A stretch of DNA of 64,000 nt from Tropicibacter oceani (GTDB lineage Bacteria > Pseudomonadota > Alphaproteobacteria > Rhodobacterales > Rhodobacteraceae): the NCBI RefSeq assembly GCF_029958925.1, contig NZ_CP124616.1, positions 1,302,001 to 1,366,000 of the forward strand. Direction: 5' to 3'. This document shows, in pieces, positions 45,212-54,488 of the stretch (positions are counted from its first letter, which is position 1; the number at the start of each line of letters is the position of its first letter). The position numbers and the translations under genes are program-made. Below the pieces are notes generated by a model. The model made no database searches, had not been told where the DNA came from, and saw nothing but the letters and a program-made list of their open reading frames with translations.

Positions 45212-45646
45212 ATGGCGGAACCTGCCCCGCCGCTTGTCCTTCACGCCAGTGCCGTAGCGGTCGATGGCCGCGCGATCCTGATCCGAGGCGCATCGGGCAG
45301 CGGGAAATCGTCGCTGGCGCTGGCGCTGATGGCGCTTGGGGCGCAGTTGGTGGCGGATGACCGGGTGATCGTGACCGCGCGCGATGGCGGCGCGCCCTGG
45401 CTTGCCGCGCCGGCAACCATCGCCGGGCTGATCGAGGCGCGCGGCCTTGGCATCCTGAGGGCCGAGGCAGTGGACGGCGCCGAACTGGCGCTGGTCATCG
45501 ACCTGGACGAAACAGAAACCGACCGTCTGCCCCCAAAACGCGAGACGGTTGTGATGAACCGGGCGGTTCCCTTGCTTCACCTTTGCGAAACTGCCTATTT
45601 TCCTGCGGCGGTCCTGCAATATATCAAGGGCGGCAGAAGGGATTGA
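45212..45646 (+). CDS. hprK: HPr kinase/phosphorylase, short alphaproteobacterial form
   Basis: 144 residues, less than half of the Gram-positive HprK (about 310), lacking the N-terminal domain. It keeps the catalytic core: P-loop GASGSGKSSLALAL (from residue 26), LVADDRVIV and IEARGLGILRAEAV, the HprK signature. It should phosphorylate HPr (encoded 1.4 kb downstream) on Ser49. Starts 3 bp after chvG. Confidence 0.93.
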   Translation: MAEPAPPLVLHASAVAVDGRAILIRGASGSGKSSLALALMALGAQLVADDRVIVTARDGGAPWLAAPATIAGLIEARGLGILRAEAVDGAELALVIDLDETETDRLPPKRETVVMNRAVPLLHLCETAYFPAAVLQYIKGGRRD

Positions 45647-45648
45647 CC

Positions 45649-46569
45649 ATGCTTCAGGGCATTCAAAGAGTGGTTTTGGTAACCGGACCGTCAGGCGCCG
45701 GGCGGTCAACCGCGATCAATGCGCTGGAGGATTTCGGCTTTGAAAGCATCGACAACATCCCGCTTTCGCTGATCCCGCGCCTGATCGAAGGCAGCGAACG
45801 CCTGCCGCGCCCCATGGCGCTGGGCATCGACGTGCGCAACCGGGATTTTTCCGCCGAAGGGCTGCTGGAGATCCATCAGGCGCTGTCCACCTTTGACGGG
45901 CTGAGTTGCGATCTGCTGTATCTGGACTGCGCGCCCGATGTGCTGAGCCGTCGGTATTCGGAAACCCGGCGCCGGCACCCGCTGGCCCCCGATGAATCGC
46001 CCAGCGAAGGCATCGCGCGGGAACTGGCCCTGTTGGAGGACGTTCGCGCCCGCGCCGATGTGCTGATCGACACCACCAACCTGACGGTGCACGAGCTGCG
46101 CGCGGAAATGGAAAGCTGGTTCCAGTACGAAACCGGCCAGGAAATGGCGCTGTCTCTGCACAGCTTTTCCTACAAGCGGGGGCTGCCGCAGGGTCTGGAT
46201 GTCGCGATCGACTGCCGGTTCTTGCGCAATCCGCATTGGCAACCCGATCTGCGCGCCTTTACCGGCCTGGACGCGCCTGTGGCACAATACGTGGCGCAGG
46301 ACGCGCGCTATGACGGATTCGTCGACCGCACGCTGGACCTGCTTTTGTTCATGCTTCCGGGCTGTGTCGAAGAGGGCAAGGCGCATTTTTCCGTGGGATT
46401 CGGGTGTACTGGGGGGCAACACCGGTCTGTTTCCGTAACGGAACACGTGGCAGCCGCCCTTGCACAAGAAGGCTGGCGGGTGTCAATTAGGCACCGCGAA
46501 CTGGAAAGACGGGGGCTGACTTCGGCTTCGGGGCGCATGCCGGACAAAGCTGGAAAGGCGCCGCAGTGA
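45649..46569 (+). CDS. rapZ: RNase adapter protein RapZ (YvcJ family)
   Basis: 306 residues. P-loop GPSGAGRSTAINALEDFGFESIDN at residues 13 on, Walker B LLYLDCAPD, and the C-terminal domain with FSYKRGLPQGLDVAIDCRFL, VGFGCTGGQHRSV, all highly conserved. In E. coli RapZ guides RNase E to GlmZ sRNA to control GlmS; in alphaproteobacteria it lies in the same PTS block, and its RNA target is unknown. Start at 45649 is 2 bp after hprK; the longer frame overlaps hprK. Confidence 0.95.
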   Translation: MLQGIQRVVLVTGPSGAGRSTAINALEDFGFESIDNIPLSLIPRLIEGSERLPRPMALGIDVRNRDFSAEGLLEIHQALSTFDGLSCDLLYLDCAPDVLSRRYSETRRRHPLAPDESPSEGIARELALLEDVRARADVLIDTTNLTVHELRAEMESWFQYETGQEMALSLHSFSYKRGLPQGLDVAIDCRFLRNPHWQPDLRAFTGLDAPVAQYVAQDARYDGFVDRTLDLLLFMLPGCVEEGKAHFSVGFGCTGGQHRSVSVTEHVAAALAQEGWRVSIRHRELERRGLTSASGRMPDKAGKAPQ

Positions 46570-46964
46570 TCGGAATCGTGATCGTCGCACATGGAGGATT
46601 GGCGCGAGAGTATCTCTCGGCCGTAGAGCATGTTGTGGGCGAGCAACCCGGCATTCTGGCCATCTCGATCGAGGCCGATTGCGACCGGCCGTTGAAGCAG
46701 GCCGAAATCTGCGTGGCCGCAGATGAGGTGGACAAGGGCGACGGCGTGGTCATCGTGACCGACATGTTCGGCGGATCGCCGTCAAATCTGGCGTTGGTGG
46801 CCTGTCAGCCGGAAAACCGCCGGATTCTGTATGGCGCCAACCTGCCGATGCTGATCAAACTGGCCAAAAGCCGCCACATGACGGTCACCGATGCCGTGCG
46901 GGGTGCACTTGACGCGGGTCGCAAGTATATCGACAGCCGCAACATTGGCCCCGGCGCGGCCTGA
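46566..46964 (+). CDS. PTS EIIA component, mannose family (EIIA-Man/Dha-like)
   Basis: 132 residues. EIIA of the fructose/mannose superfamily with phospho-acceptor His9 in IVIVAHGGLA and VTDMFGGSPSNLAL. GTG start overlapping the rapZ stop (GTGA). No EIIB/C transporter genes are present, so, as in other alphaproteobacteria, this is likely a regulatory phosphorelay protein fed by HPr. Confidence 0.93.
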   Translation: MIGIVIVAHGGLAREYLSAVEHVVGEQPGILAISIEADCDRPLKQAEICVAADEVDKGDGVVIVTDMFGGSPSNLALVACQPENRRILYGANLPMLIKLAKSRHMTVTDAVRGALDAGRKYIDSRNIGPGAA

Positions 46965-47003
46965 CCCCCGCGCCCCGACTTAATTAATCGAAAGACCGAA
47001 TTC

Positions 47004-47282
47004 ATGTCCGAGAGTGTTAACCGCACGCTGAAGATCATCAACGAAAAGGGCCTGCATGCCCGCGCCTCGGCCAAGCTGGTCGAAGTGGTCGAAGGCTTTG
47101 ACGCCACTGCCGAGGTCAGCCGCGACGGCATGTCCGCCAGTGGCGACAGCATCATGGGGCTTTTGATGTTGGCAGCCGCAAAGGGAACCACTATTGAAGT
47201 CCAAACCTCGGGGCCGGACGCGATTGCGCTGGCCGATGCGGTCGAAGCGCTGGTCGCCGACCGTTTCGGGGAAGAGTGCTAG
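47004..47282 (+). CDS. ptsH: Phosphocarrier protein HPr
   Basis: 92 residues. Active His18 in KGLHARASAK (EI-dependent phosphorylation) and regulatory Ser49 in SGDSIMGLLMLAA (target of HprK). The gene for enzyme I is not in the window. Ends the chvIG-hprK-rapZ-EIIA-HPr block. Confidence 0.96.
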   Translation: MSESVNRTLKIINEKGLHARASAKLVEVVEGFDATAEVSRDGMSASGDSIMGLLMLAAAKGTTIEVQTSGPDAIALADAVEALVADRFGEEC

Positions 47283-47360
47283 GCCGCAAATGGGGCCTTG
47301 GGGATGAACACTGCTCGGCCTGAAAGACGCCCGGGCCAGAACGACGGGACAGAGACGGGC

Positions 47361-48236
47361 ATGGTCGAAAGCACGCATGCGCCTGCCACTGGCAAGAACG
47401 GCCCGTCCAATCCTGCCCCCTATGACAAGCGCAAGATCAGCTACGCCAACACCTTTACCAACCCGTGGAAGGCGACAACCATCCGCGCGATGGAATGGCT
47501 GACCGGCAAGATCCCGATGCTGCGCATAGTGCGCCGGTTCGAACGCATGGGCCCCGCCGAGGGGCAGGCGTTCTGGACGCAGGCGCTGGACATCATGCGG
47601 ATCGAATTGCAGACCCCGGCAGAGCAGATCGCCCGCATCCCGGCGACCGGCCCGGTGATCATTGTCGCCAACCACCCGCATGGACTGGTCGACGGCATGG
47701 TGCTGGCGGAAATGATCGGCCGCGTGCGCACCGACTACAAGATCCTGACCCGGTCGCTGTTGACCGGCGTCAAGGAGATCGAGCCCTTCATGATCCCGGT
47801 GCCTTTCCCGCACGAGGACAACGCCCGCGAACAAAGCCTGGAAATGCGCGCCCGCGCCATGACGCACCTGAAGGAAGGCGGCGTCATCGTGTTGTTCCCG
47901 TCCGGCGTGGTGGCCCATTCCGAAACCTGGTTCGGCCCGGCGATCGAGGCAGGCTGGAACCCCTTTACCGCAAAGATGGTGCAGCGGTCGGGCGCCACCG
48001 TGGTGCCGGTGTATTTTCCGGGCCAGAACAGCCGCGCCTACCAGATCGCCAACAAGCTGTCGGCGACGTTGCGGCAGGGTCTGTTGATCCACGAGGTCAT
48101 GCACGCCCGCAACCGGCCGCAAAAACCCGTGGTCGGGATGCCGATCACCCCCGAAGAGATCAAGGGCTTTGCCGGCGGTCAGCGCGAATTTGTTGCCTGG
48201 CTGCGCGACACGACCCTGTCGCTCAAGGAAGGCTGA
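47361..48236 (+). CDS. Lysophospholipid acyltransferase-like protein (PlsC superfamily)
   Basis: About 291 residues. Contains the acyltransferase block NHPHGLVDGMVL (catalytic His/Asp) and LFPSGVVAHSETWFGPA, GATVVPVYFPGQNSR. These indicate a 1-acylglycerol-phosphate or acyl-ornithine type acyltransferase in the membrane lipid pathway; the exact acceptor is unclear. No long hydrophobic segment, so peripheral. The N-terminus is uncertain: ATG at 47304 (310 residues) is possible; homology-like sequence starts only at about YDKRKISYAN. Confidence 0.85.
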   Translation: MVESTHAPATGKNGPSNPAPYDKRKISYANTFTNPWKATTIRAMEWLTGKIPMLRIVRRFERMGPAEGQAFWTQALDIMRIELQTPAEQIARIPATGPVIIVANHPHGLVDGMVLAEMIGRVRTDYKILTRSLLTGVKEIEPFMIPVPFPHEDNAREQSLEMRARAMTHLKEGGVIVLFPSGVVAHSETWFGPAIEAGWNPFTAKMVQRSGATVVPVYFPGQNSRAYQIANKLSATLRQGLLIHEVMHARNRPQKPVVGMPITPEEIKGFAGGQREFVAWLRDTTLSLKEG

Positions 48237-48242
48237 CGCGGC

Positions 48243-49118
48243 TCAGCGCGTCGGCACCGGTGTGTCGCCGCGGTAATCGTAGAACCCGCGTTGTGATTTG
48301 CGGCCCAGCCAACCGGCCTCGACGTATTTGGTCAGCAGCGGGCAGGGGCGGTACTTGGTATCGGCCAGCCCGTCGTGCAGAACGTTCATGATGGCAAGGC
48401 AGGTGTCCAGCCCGATGAAATCAGCCAGTTCCAGCGGCCCCATCGGATGGTTGGCCCCCAGTTTCAGCGACTGGTCGATCGAGTAGACGTTGCCGACGCC
48501 TTCATACAGCGTATAGACCGCCTCGTTGATCATCGGCATCAGGATACGGTTGACGATGAAGGCTGGGAAATCCTCGGCGCTTGCGGCGGTCTTGCCCAGC
48601 TTTTCGACAACGGCAAGGCAAGAGTCGTAGGTGGGTTTGTCGGTGGCGATGCCGCGGATCAGTTCCACCAGCTGCATCACCGGCACCGGGTTCATGAAGT
48701 GGAACCCCATGAATTTTTCCGGCCGGTCCGTGCGCGAGGCAAGCCGGGTGATCGAGATCGACGAAGTGTTCGAGGTCAGGATGGTGTGCGGGGCAAGGTC
48801 GGGCAGCAGTGCCTCGAAGATCTTGTGCTTGATCTCTTCGCGTTCGGTTGCGGCCTCGATCACCAGATCGGTCTGGGCCACGTCCTTCAGCGATGTGGTC
48901 GTGACGATGCGCGCCATGGCCGAATCGCGTTCCTCGGCGCTGATCTTTTCGCGGCTGACCTGGCGGTCCAGGTTCTTGCGGATCAGTGCAACGGCCTTGT
49001 CCATCGCGTCCTGGCTGATGTCGTTCAGCCGCACGTCATAGCCGGCCAGCGCCATCACATGAGCGATCCCGTTGCCCATCTGGCCTGCGCCGACAACGCC
49101 TACTGATTTGATCTCCAT
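48243..49118 (-). CDS. 3-hydroxybutyryl-CoA dehydrogenase
   Basis: 291 residues from the ATG at 49118. NAD(P)-binding motif VGVVGAGQMGNGIAHV, catalytic region EAATEREEIKHKIF, FHFMNPVPVMQLVELI (His/Asn), and NRILMPMINEAV with GPLELADFIGLDTC in the C-domain. Oxidises/reduces 3-hydroxybutyryl-CoA and acetoacetyl-CoA in PHB or butyrate metabolism. etfBA lies 1 kb upstream on the same strand; the gene between is on the + strand. Confidence 0.95.
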   Translation of the reverse strand: MEIKSVGVVGAGQMGNGIAHVMALAGYDVRLNDISQDAMDKAVALIRKNLDRQVSREKISAEERDSAMARIVTTTSLKDVAQTDLVIEAATEREEIKHKIFEALLPDLAPHTILTSNTSSISITRLASRTDRPEKFMGFHFMNPVPVMQLVELIRGIATDKPTYDSCLAVVEKLGKTAASAEDFPAFIVNRILMPMINEAVYTLYEGVGNVYSIDQSLKLGANHPMGPLELADFIGLDTCLAIMNVLHDGLADTKYRPCPLLTKYVEAGWLGRKSQRGFYDYRGDTPVPTR

Positions 49119-49275
49119 GGGACAATCCTTTGCTACGCGCGGCAACCATAGGCCCGCTTGCGGGGGGGCCGCAAGGGCAGGTGTCTCAACTTCTCGGAGC
49201 ATTGTCACTTTAGCGATTTGGCAAGATGAATCGGCGAATCTCATCCTTGGGTGAGAAGATAAAGAGGTGGGTGAA

Positions 49276-50115
49276 ATGACATGCCATTCCGGTGGGCCGG
49301 GGGCTCTTGAATACTATCCATGCAGATACGGAAATTCCCGCGTGCTGTTTCGCGGACCACGTAGCCAGATGGAGGGCGATTTCATCGCCTTTCTGGGGGG
49401 GATCGAAACCTACGGGCGCTTTATTGCAAAGCCCTATCCCGAGCTTCTGGAGCGGTTGCTGTCGGTGGAATGCGTCAACTTTGGCGTGGTGAACGCCGGG
49501 GTCGATTTGTACCTGAACGATCCGGCGGCGCTGGATCTGGCGGGCGGTGCATCCGCCAAGGTGCTGCAGGTCATGGGTGCGCAGAATTTGTCCAATCGGT
49601 TCTACATGGTGCATCCGCGCCGCAATGACCGCTTTTTGCGGGCATCCGAACAGTTGGAAACCCTGTATCCCGAGGTGGATTTCACAGAGTTCCATTTCAA
49701 TCGCCACATGCTGGTGCGGCTTCGCGAGGTTTGCGAGACCCGCTATCAGGATGTGGTCAAGGAACTGCGCAATGCCTGGATCGCCCGGATGAAACACATC
49801 CTGACCATCATTCGCGGCAAGGTGGTCCTGCTTTGGTTTGCCGATCACGAGGTCGATGGGGACGGGACGTCGCCGAACGCGCGCGATCCGCTGTTCGTGA
49901 CCCGCGACATGATCGAAACGCTGCGCCCCCGCGTTGCCGCCGTGGTCGAAGTCGTGCCCTCGGAAGAGGCGGTGATGCAGGGGACCATGGGCATGGTTTT
50001 CAACGATTTCGAAGCCTGCGCGGCCGCCGAACTGATGGGCCCCGCGGCCCATGCCGAGGCGGCCGATGCCCTGGCCGAGGTGTTGGGCCCGATGGTCGGA
50101 CGCGGTCTGGCCTGA
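49276..50115 (+). CDS. Protein of unknown function (possibly DUF6473)
   Basis: 279 residues from the ATG at 49276 (GAGGTG ribosome-binding site; GTG at 49267 is possible). Cytoplasmic-looking, with LEYYPCRYGNSRVLFRGP, FLGGIETYGRFIAKPYPELLE and a central GVVNAGVDLYLNDP block suggestive of an alpha/beta hydrolase- or SGNH-like organisation. I think it belongs to a Rhodobacteraceae family named DUF6473, but this is from memory. It interrupts the hbd-etf neighbourhood on the opposite strand. Confidence 0.75.
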   Translation: MTCHSGGPGALEYYPCRYGNSRVLFRGPRSQMEGDFIAFLGGIETYGRFIAKPYPELLERLLSVECVNFGVVNAGVDLYLNDPAALDLAGGASAKVLQVMGAQNLSNRFYMVHPRRNDRFLRASEQLETLYPEVDFTEFHFNRHMLVRLREVCETRYQDVVKELRNAWIARMKHILTIIRGKVVLLWFADHEVDGDGTSPNARDPLFVTRDMIETLRPRVAAVVEVVPSEEAVMQGTMGMVFNDFEACAAAELMGPAAHAEAADALAEVLGPMVGRGLA

Positions 50116-50140
50116 CGCCGGCAACCGCCGCGCTGGATAC

Positions 50141-50170
50141 AAAAAGGCCCGCCAAATCAGGCGGGCCTTT
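50141..50170. terminator. Bidirectional terminator
   Basis: Perfect 11-bp stem AAAGGCCCGCC/GGCGGGCCTTT with a 6-nt loop, flanked by A-run and T-run. Serves both the gene ending at 50115 and etfA ending at 50208 on the other strand. Confidence 0.92.
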
Positions 50171-50207
50171 GGTGTTTCGCGTCAGGGCGGGGTGGTCCCG
50201 CGCCTGC

Positions 50208-51134
50208 TTACAGTTTTTCGGTCAGCTCGGGCACGGCGTCGAACAGGTCGGCCACCAGGCCAAAGTCCGCGACCTGGAAGATCGGGGCCTCTTCGTCCTT
50301 GTTGATCGCGACGATGATCTTGCTGTCCTTCATGCCGGCCAGGTGCTGGATCGCCCCCGAGATGCCGACCGCGACGTAAAGATCCGGCGCGACGACCTTG
50401 CCGGTCTGGCCAACCTGCCAGTCGTTCGGGGCAAAGCCAGAGTCGACCGCGGCGCGCGAGGCACCGACAGCGGCGCCCAGCTTGTCCGCGAGGGCTTCGA
50501 TGATCTTGAAGTCGTCTTCCGAGCCAACACCGCGCCCGCCGGACACGACGATGCCTGCGCTGGTCAGTTCGGGGCGGTCGCTGGCGGCGACCTTGTCTTC
50601 GACCCATTCCGACAGACCGCTGGTTGCGCCTGTGTCGATGGCCTCGACCGGGGCCGAGCCACCGGCGGCGGCGGCATCAAAGCCCGCGGTGCGGATCGTC
50701 ATGACCTTGACCGGATCACCGGATTTCACCGTCTGGATCGCGTTGCCCGCATAGATCGGGCGTTCGAATGTTTCGGCATCGACCACGGCGGTCACGTCCG
50801 AAATCACCATCACGTCCAGCAGCGCAGCAACGCGCGGCAGAACGTTCTTGGCGTCCGAGGTGGCCGGGGCCGCGATGTGCGAATAGTCGCCCGAAAGCCC
50901 CTTGATCAGATCGGCAACCGGTTCGGCCAGCGTGTGGCAAAACCCGTGATCGCCCGCGAAAAGCACCTTGGAGACACCGGCAAGCGTGGCAGCCTCGGCG
51001 GCGGCGGCGTCACCGCCCTGGCCTGCGACCAGCACATGAACATCGCCCAGCGAGGCAACGGCGGTCAGCGCCTTGGCGACCGCGTCGGTGGACAGTTGAC
51101 CGTTGGTCACATCTGCAAGAAGAAGAACAGCCAT
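50208..51134 (-). CDS. etfA: Electron transfer flavoprotein alpha subunit
   Basis: 308 residues. FAD-binding C-domain with [52 protein letters not shown] and [16 protein letters not shown], all signature. Accepts electrons from acyl-CoA dehydrogenases and passes them to ETF-ubiquinone oxidoreductase. Its ATG overlaps the etfB stop (TAATG). Confidence 0.97.
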   Translation of the reverse strand: MAVLLLADVTNGQLSTDAVAKALTAVASLGDVHVLVAGQGGDAAAAEAATLAGVSKVLFAGDHGFCHTLAEPVADLIKGLSGDYSHIAAPATSDAKNVLPRVAALLDVMVISDVTAVVDAETFERPIYAGNAIQTVKSGDPVKVMTIRTAGFDAAAAGGSAPVEAIDTGATSGLSEWVEDKVAASDRPELTSAGIVVSGGRGVGSEDDFKIIEALADKLGAAVGASRAAVDSGFAPNDWQVGQTGKVVAPDLYVAVGISGAIQHLAGMKDSKIIVAINKDEEAPIFQVADFGLVADLFDAVPELTEKL

Positions 51135-51892
51135 TATACAGCCCCCGCCTCTTTGAGTTTCGCAATCAGCTCGTCGACCGAGCCTACCTTGATGCCGGCA
51201 GCGCGTTCGCTGGGCTCCGAGGTCTTGAGGACCGTCAGACGCGGGGTGACATCGACGCCGTAGTCGGCGGCAGATTTTTCATCCAGCGGCTTTTTCTTGG
51301 CCTTCATGATGTTCGGCAGCGAGGCATAGCGCGGTTCGTTCAGGCGCAGATCGACCGTCACGACGGCGGGCATCTTGACGCTGATCGTCTGCAGACCGCC
51401 GTCCACCTCGCGGGTGACCTTGGCGCTGTCGCCGTCGATCTCGACGTCCGAGGCAAAGGTCGCCTGGGACCAGCCCAACAGCGCCGCCAGCATCTGGCCG
51501 GTGGCGTTCATGTCGTTGTCGATGGCCTGCTTGCCACAAAGCACCAGACCGGGCTGTTCCTCGTCGACCACGGCCTTGAGGATCTTGGCGACGGCCAGCG
51601 GTTCGATGTCCTGGTGGACGTCGTCGGCGGCGATCACCAGAATGGCGCGGTCGGCACCCATGGCCAGCGCGTTGCGCAGCGTGTCGGTGGCCTGCTTGAC
51701 CCCGATCGAAACCGCGACGACCTCGGTCGCCTTGCCAGCCTCTTTCAGGCGGATCGCCTCTTCGACTGCGATTTCGTCGAACGGGTTCATCGACATTTTC
51801 ACGTTGGCGAGATCGACACCGCTTCCGTCCGCCTTGACGCGGACCTTCACGTTGTAATCAATCACGCGCTTGACGGGCACGAGTACCTTCAT
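51134..51892 (-). CDS. etfB: Electron transfer flavoprotein beta subunit
   Basis: 252 residues from the ATG at 51892. AMP-binding domain with [16 protein letters not shown] start, [36 protein letters not shown], and [25 protein letters not shown]. Forms the ETF heterodimer with the EtfA chain. AGGAGAGG lies upstream of the start. Confidence 0.97.
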   Translation of the reverse strand: MKVLVPVKRVIDYNVKVRVKADGSGVDLANVKMSMNPFDEIAVEEAIRLKEAGKATEVVAVSIGVKQATDTLRNALAMGADRAILVIAADDVHQDIEPLAVAKILKAVVDEEQPGLVLCGKQAIDNDMNATGQMLAALLGWSQATFASDVEIDGDSAKVTREVDGGLQTISVKMPAVVTVDLRLNEPRYASLPNIMKAKKKPLDEKSAADYGVDVTPRLTVLKTSEPSERAAGIKVGSVDELIAKLKEAGAV

Positions 51893-52081
51893 CGGCGTTC
51901 CTCTCCTTGGTCTGGCGCGGCGGATTCTGCCACGCGGCATTCCTCAGGCAGTTTGATACCGCGCCGCAGCACGGGGAAACAGAGCAAAATCGTCACGTTA
52001 GCGCCAAAGGACGTCGCGTTTTTGAGGCATGTCGAAAACACCGGCCAAAATCAGGGGAAAATTCCCGGACCCGGCTGAAAA

Positions 52082-53203
52082 TCAGTCGCAGATTCGCTGC
52101 AGCGCCTGCCATTCCGCGCGGTTCAGGATCGGGTTGGTGTCGGATTGGCTTTCGGCAAAACTGCGGGCCTGTTCGGCGCGTTCGGCAGTGACCGGGTGGG
52201 TCGCCAGGTAGCCGGGCAATTCCAGCCCGCCCAGTTCCGCGTCGATCACATCGAAGAATGCCGCAAAGCCCGTGGCGCTGACGCCCGAATTGTCCAGCAT
52301 CCGAAGGGCAAAGGCATCGGCCTGACCTTCGGCGTCGCGGGTATACGAGGCGTTGATCATGTGTTCGCCCAGGATGGCGAACAGCGCCCCGCCGGTGAAA
52401 TCCCCGATCAGCATGGACAACAGGCCGGCGGACCCGGCGGCACGCAGCGCGTTTCGCGTGGCGTCGCGGGCTTCGACGTGGCCCAGTTCATGCGCCAGAA
52501 CACCGGCGACTTCGTCGGGGCCGCTGGCCTTGTCCAGAAGACCGCGCAGGATCACGACCTGACCACCGGGGGCGGCAAAGGCGTTGATCATCGGGTGGTC
52601 CAGTACCTGAAGCTCGATGTCATAGCGCATCTGTTGCCCTGCGGTCAGGCGGCGCAGCATGGCCTGCAGGGCGGCGTTGCCGGCGGGGTCGTCGCAGTGC
52701 AGCGCCCCGATGCGCGTGCCGCCCAGGACCCGCTCCATCTGGGCGGTGACGGTCTTGCCAAAGGCGATTTCGCGCTCGATCGGCAGGATGCGGGCGAGGG
52801 TGTTGGCCATTGCGGGCAGGATCACGAACAGCATCATCAGCGCCGCCACCACCGCCCCCGCGGCATATTTCACGGCCTTGCGCCCGGTGCCCTTGTGCAG
52901 ATCCTGTTTGAACAGGTTTGGCCGCGTCCTGTGCAGCCAGGCGATCAGATCGGGGTCATGGATCACCAGGCGGGCGGGATCGCGCGGGGCCTCGTCGGTG
53001 GTTTCGGCCAACCGCGTCAGGATCAGGCGCGACGGGTCGGCGGTGTCATGCAGGGCCCGCAGGTCGGGCAGTTTCCATTGCAGGGCACCGGGCAGGGTCT
53101 GCCCGGTGATCTCGAGCGCCTGACGGTCCTTTGACAGGGCGACAAACACGCTGTGTCGCCCCGCCGTTTCACCGTCAAAGAACTCCGCGCCGGTGGGCTG
53201 CAT
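52082..53203 (-). CDS. M48-family metalloprotease (module copy 1)
   Basis: 373 residues. A cytoplasmic N-terminal beta-rich region (1-105), a membrane helix (AGAVVAALMMLFVILPAMA, about 116-134) and a zinc protease domain with HELGH at residues 238-242 and the third ligand in DAEGQADAFALRML. Related to HtpX/BepA/LoiP. The ATG overlaps the stop of the upstream DUF898 gene (ATGA). Convergent spacing to etfB start region is 190 bp. Confidence 0.92.
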   Translation of the reverse strand: MQPTGAEFFDGETAGRHSVFVALSKDRQALEITGQTLPGALQWKLPDLRALHDTADPSRLILTRLAETTDEAPRDPARLVIHDPDLIAWLHRTRPNLFKQDLHKGTGRKAVKYAAGAVVAALMMLFVILPAMANTLARILPIEREIAFGKTVTAQMERVLGGTRIGALHCDDPAGNAALQAMLRRLTAGQQMRYDIELQVLDHPMINAFAAPGGQVVILRGLLDKASGPDEVAGVLAHELGHVEARDATRNALRAAGSAGLLSMLIGDFTGGALFAILGEHMINASYTRDAEGQADAFALRMLDNSGVSATGFAAFFDVIDAELGGLELPGYLATHPVTAERAEQARSFAESQSDTNPILNRAEWQALQRICD

Positions 53204-54387
53204 CAGATCGCGCCGCCGATATCCAGCGCGTCGGCAAAGCCTTCGGCGTCCAGGCCGGTTTCGGCCTCGCGCTGACGGATGGCGTTCAGGGCGTCCGGGT
53301 TGGTGACCGTGATGGTGCCGATGTAATGGGCCAGGATCGGCTGGACGATAAAGACCAGGGCCAGCGCCTGAACCGCGATCAAGGCCACGACATAGCCGAT
53401 CGCGCCAATGGCAATGGTGCCGATCCCGGGGGTGCCGCCCGATGCCTCGGTCACAAGAAAGACGAGGCCGGCCAGCACGGCGATCACGGCAGCCAGGGCA
53501 AGCCCGACCAGCAGGGAGCCAAGGATATAGGTCTTGAGCACGGTGCCGGTTCGCGGGGCCGAGACAAAGCGGATGTCCGCGCCCAGGCGTTTGTGGCTGG
53601 TCAGATAGCCAAAGCTGCGCACGCCGAAATACACAAGGCCGATGATCAGCCAGACATAGCCGACGCCGCCGGCAATCGCGGCCACGCCCGGAACCTGCGC
53701 CGCGCCCAGCACGCCGCCCAGCACCATAAGCCCGATGCCGATCCCGACATGCTTCATCGCGCCATACAGATCGGTCCATTTGCCTTCCTGGACAAAGCGG
53801 GCATCACCGTACCAGCTGCGGTCGGTCATGTACTTTTCCAGGAAAAAGACCTGGCGCGGCAGCAGGGCGCCAAGCGTGACCAGGGTCAAAAGCCCGTGTC
53901 CGATGGCGCGCCAGACAAAGCCCCAGGCGCCCTTTTCCATGCCAAAGCGGATGCCCCGCCAGCGGGTGCGCGCCATCTTGTAGCGCCGGGCGCGGTAGAC
54001 CGCGAACAGCAAAAAGGGCACGACCGCAAAGATGGTGACATACAGCGCGATGAGTTGGCCGATGGCTTGCTCCATCGTGACGGCCGGGGTCATCAGCGTC
54101 AGCCCGAAGAAGAACAGCACCATCTGGATCAGCCCGACGTAGACCGCCAGGAAAAGCACCGCCAGCAGAAAGCCCAGGAACTTTTCCATGCCGGTGCCGG
54201 TGTATTCGAATGTATCTCCGCCGGCATTGGTCGATGACCAGATGTATTTGCGCAGGCGGGTCTTTTGCCAAAAACGATAGATCCCAAGCGTTGCCAGGGT
54301 CAGAAAGCCGGTTTTCAGGGCCAGATTGAAAAGCGGCCCCCTTTCGCCGGTATAGTGGATTGCAAAATCGTCCGGGTTGGAATGCAT
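53203..54387 (-). CDS. DUF898 (YjgN-like) membrane protein (module copy 1)
   Basis: 394 residues with about eight membrane helices. Family features: GPLFNLALKTGFLTLATLGIYRFWQKTRLRKYIWSST, YRARRYKMARTRWRGIRFGM, LEKYMTDRSWYGDARF. YjgN/DUF898 proteins are inner-membrane proteins of unknown function. The terminus AEGFADALDIG recurs in the second copy. It is translationally coupled to an M48 protease, which suggests the two act together. Confidence 0.92.
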   Translation of the reverse strand: MHSNPDDFAIHYTGERGPLFNLALKTGFLTLATLGIYRFWQKTRLRKYIWSSTNAGGDTFEYTGTGMEKFLGFLLAVLFLAVYVGLIQMVLFFFGLTLMTPAVTMEQAIGQLIALYVTIFAVVPFLLFAVYRARRYKMARTRWRGIRFGMEKGAWGFVWRAIGHGLLTLVTLGALLPRQVFFLEKYMTDRSWYGDARFVQEGKWTDLYGAMKHVGIGIGLMVLGGVLGAAQVPGVAAIAGGVGYVWLIIGLVYFGVRSFGYLTSHKRLGADIRFVSAPRTGTVLKTYILGSLLVGLALAAVIAVLAGLVFLVTEASGGTPGIGTIAIGAIGYVVALIAVQALALVFIVQPILAHYIGTITVTNPDALNAIRQREAETGLDAEGFADALDIGGAI

Positions 54388-54488
54388 TTACCTAAGTCCT
54401 CACTGTCACGCGGTAATTCCGGGCAGAGTGCCGCCGGGACAACCATAAGTAAAGTCGGGTTTTGCCGGCCTTGGCGCTGTTTTCGCGG

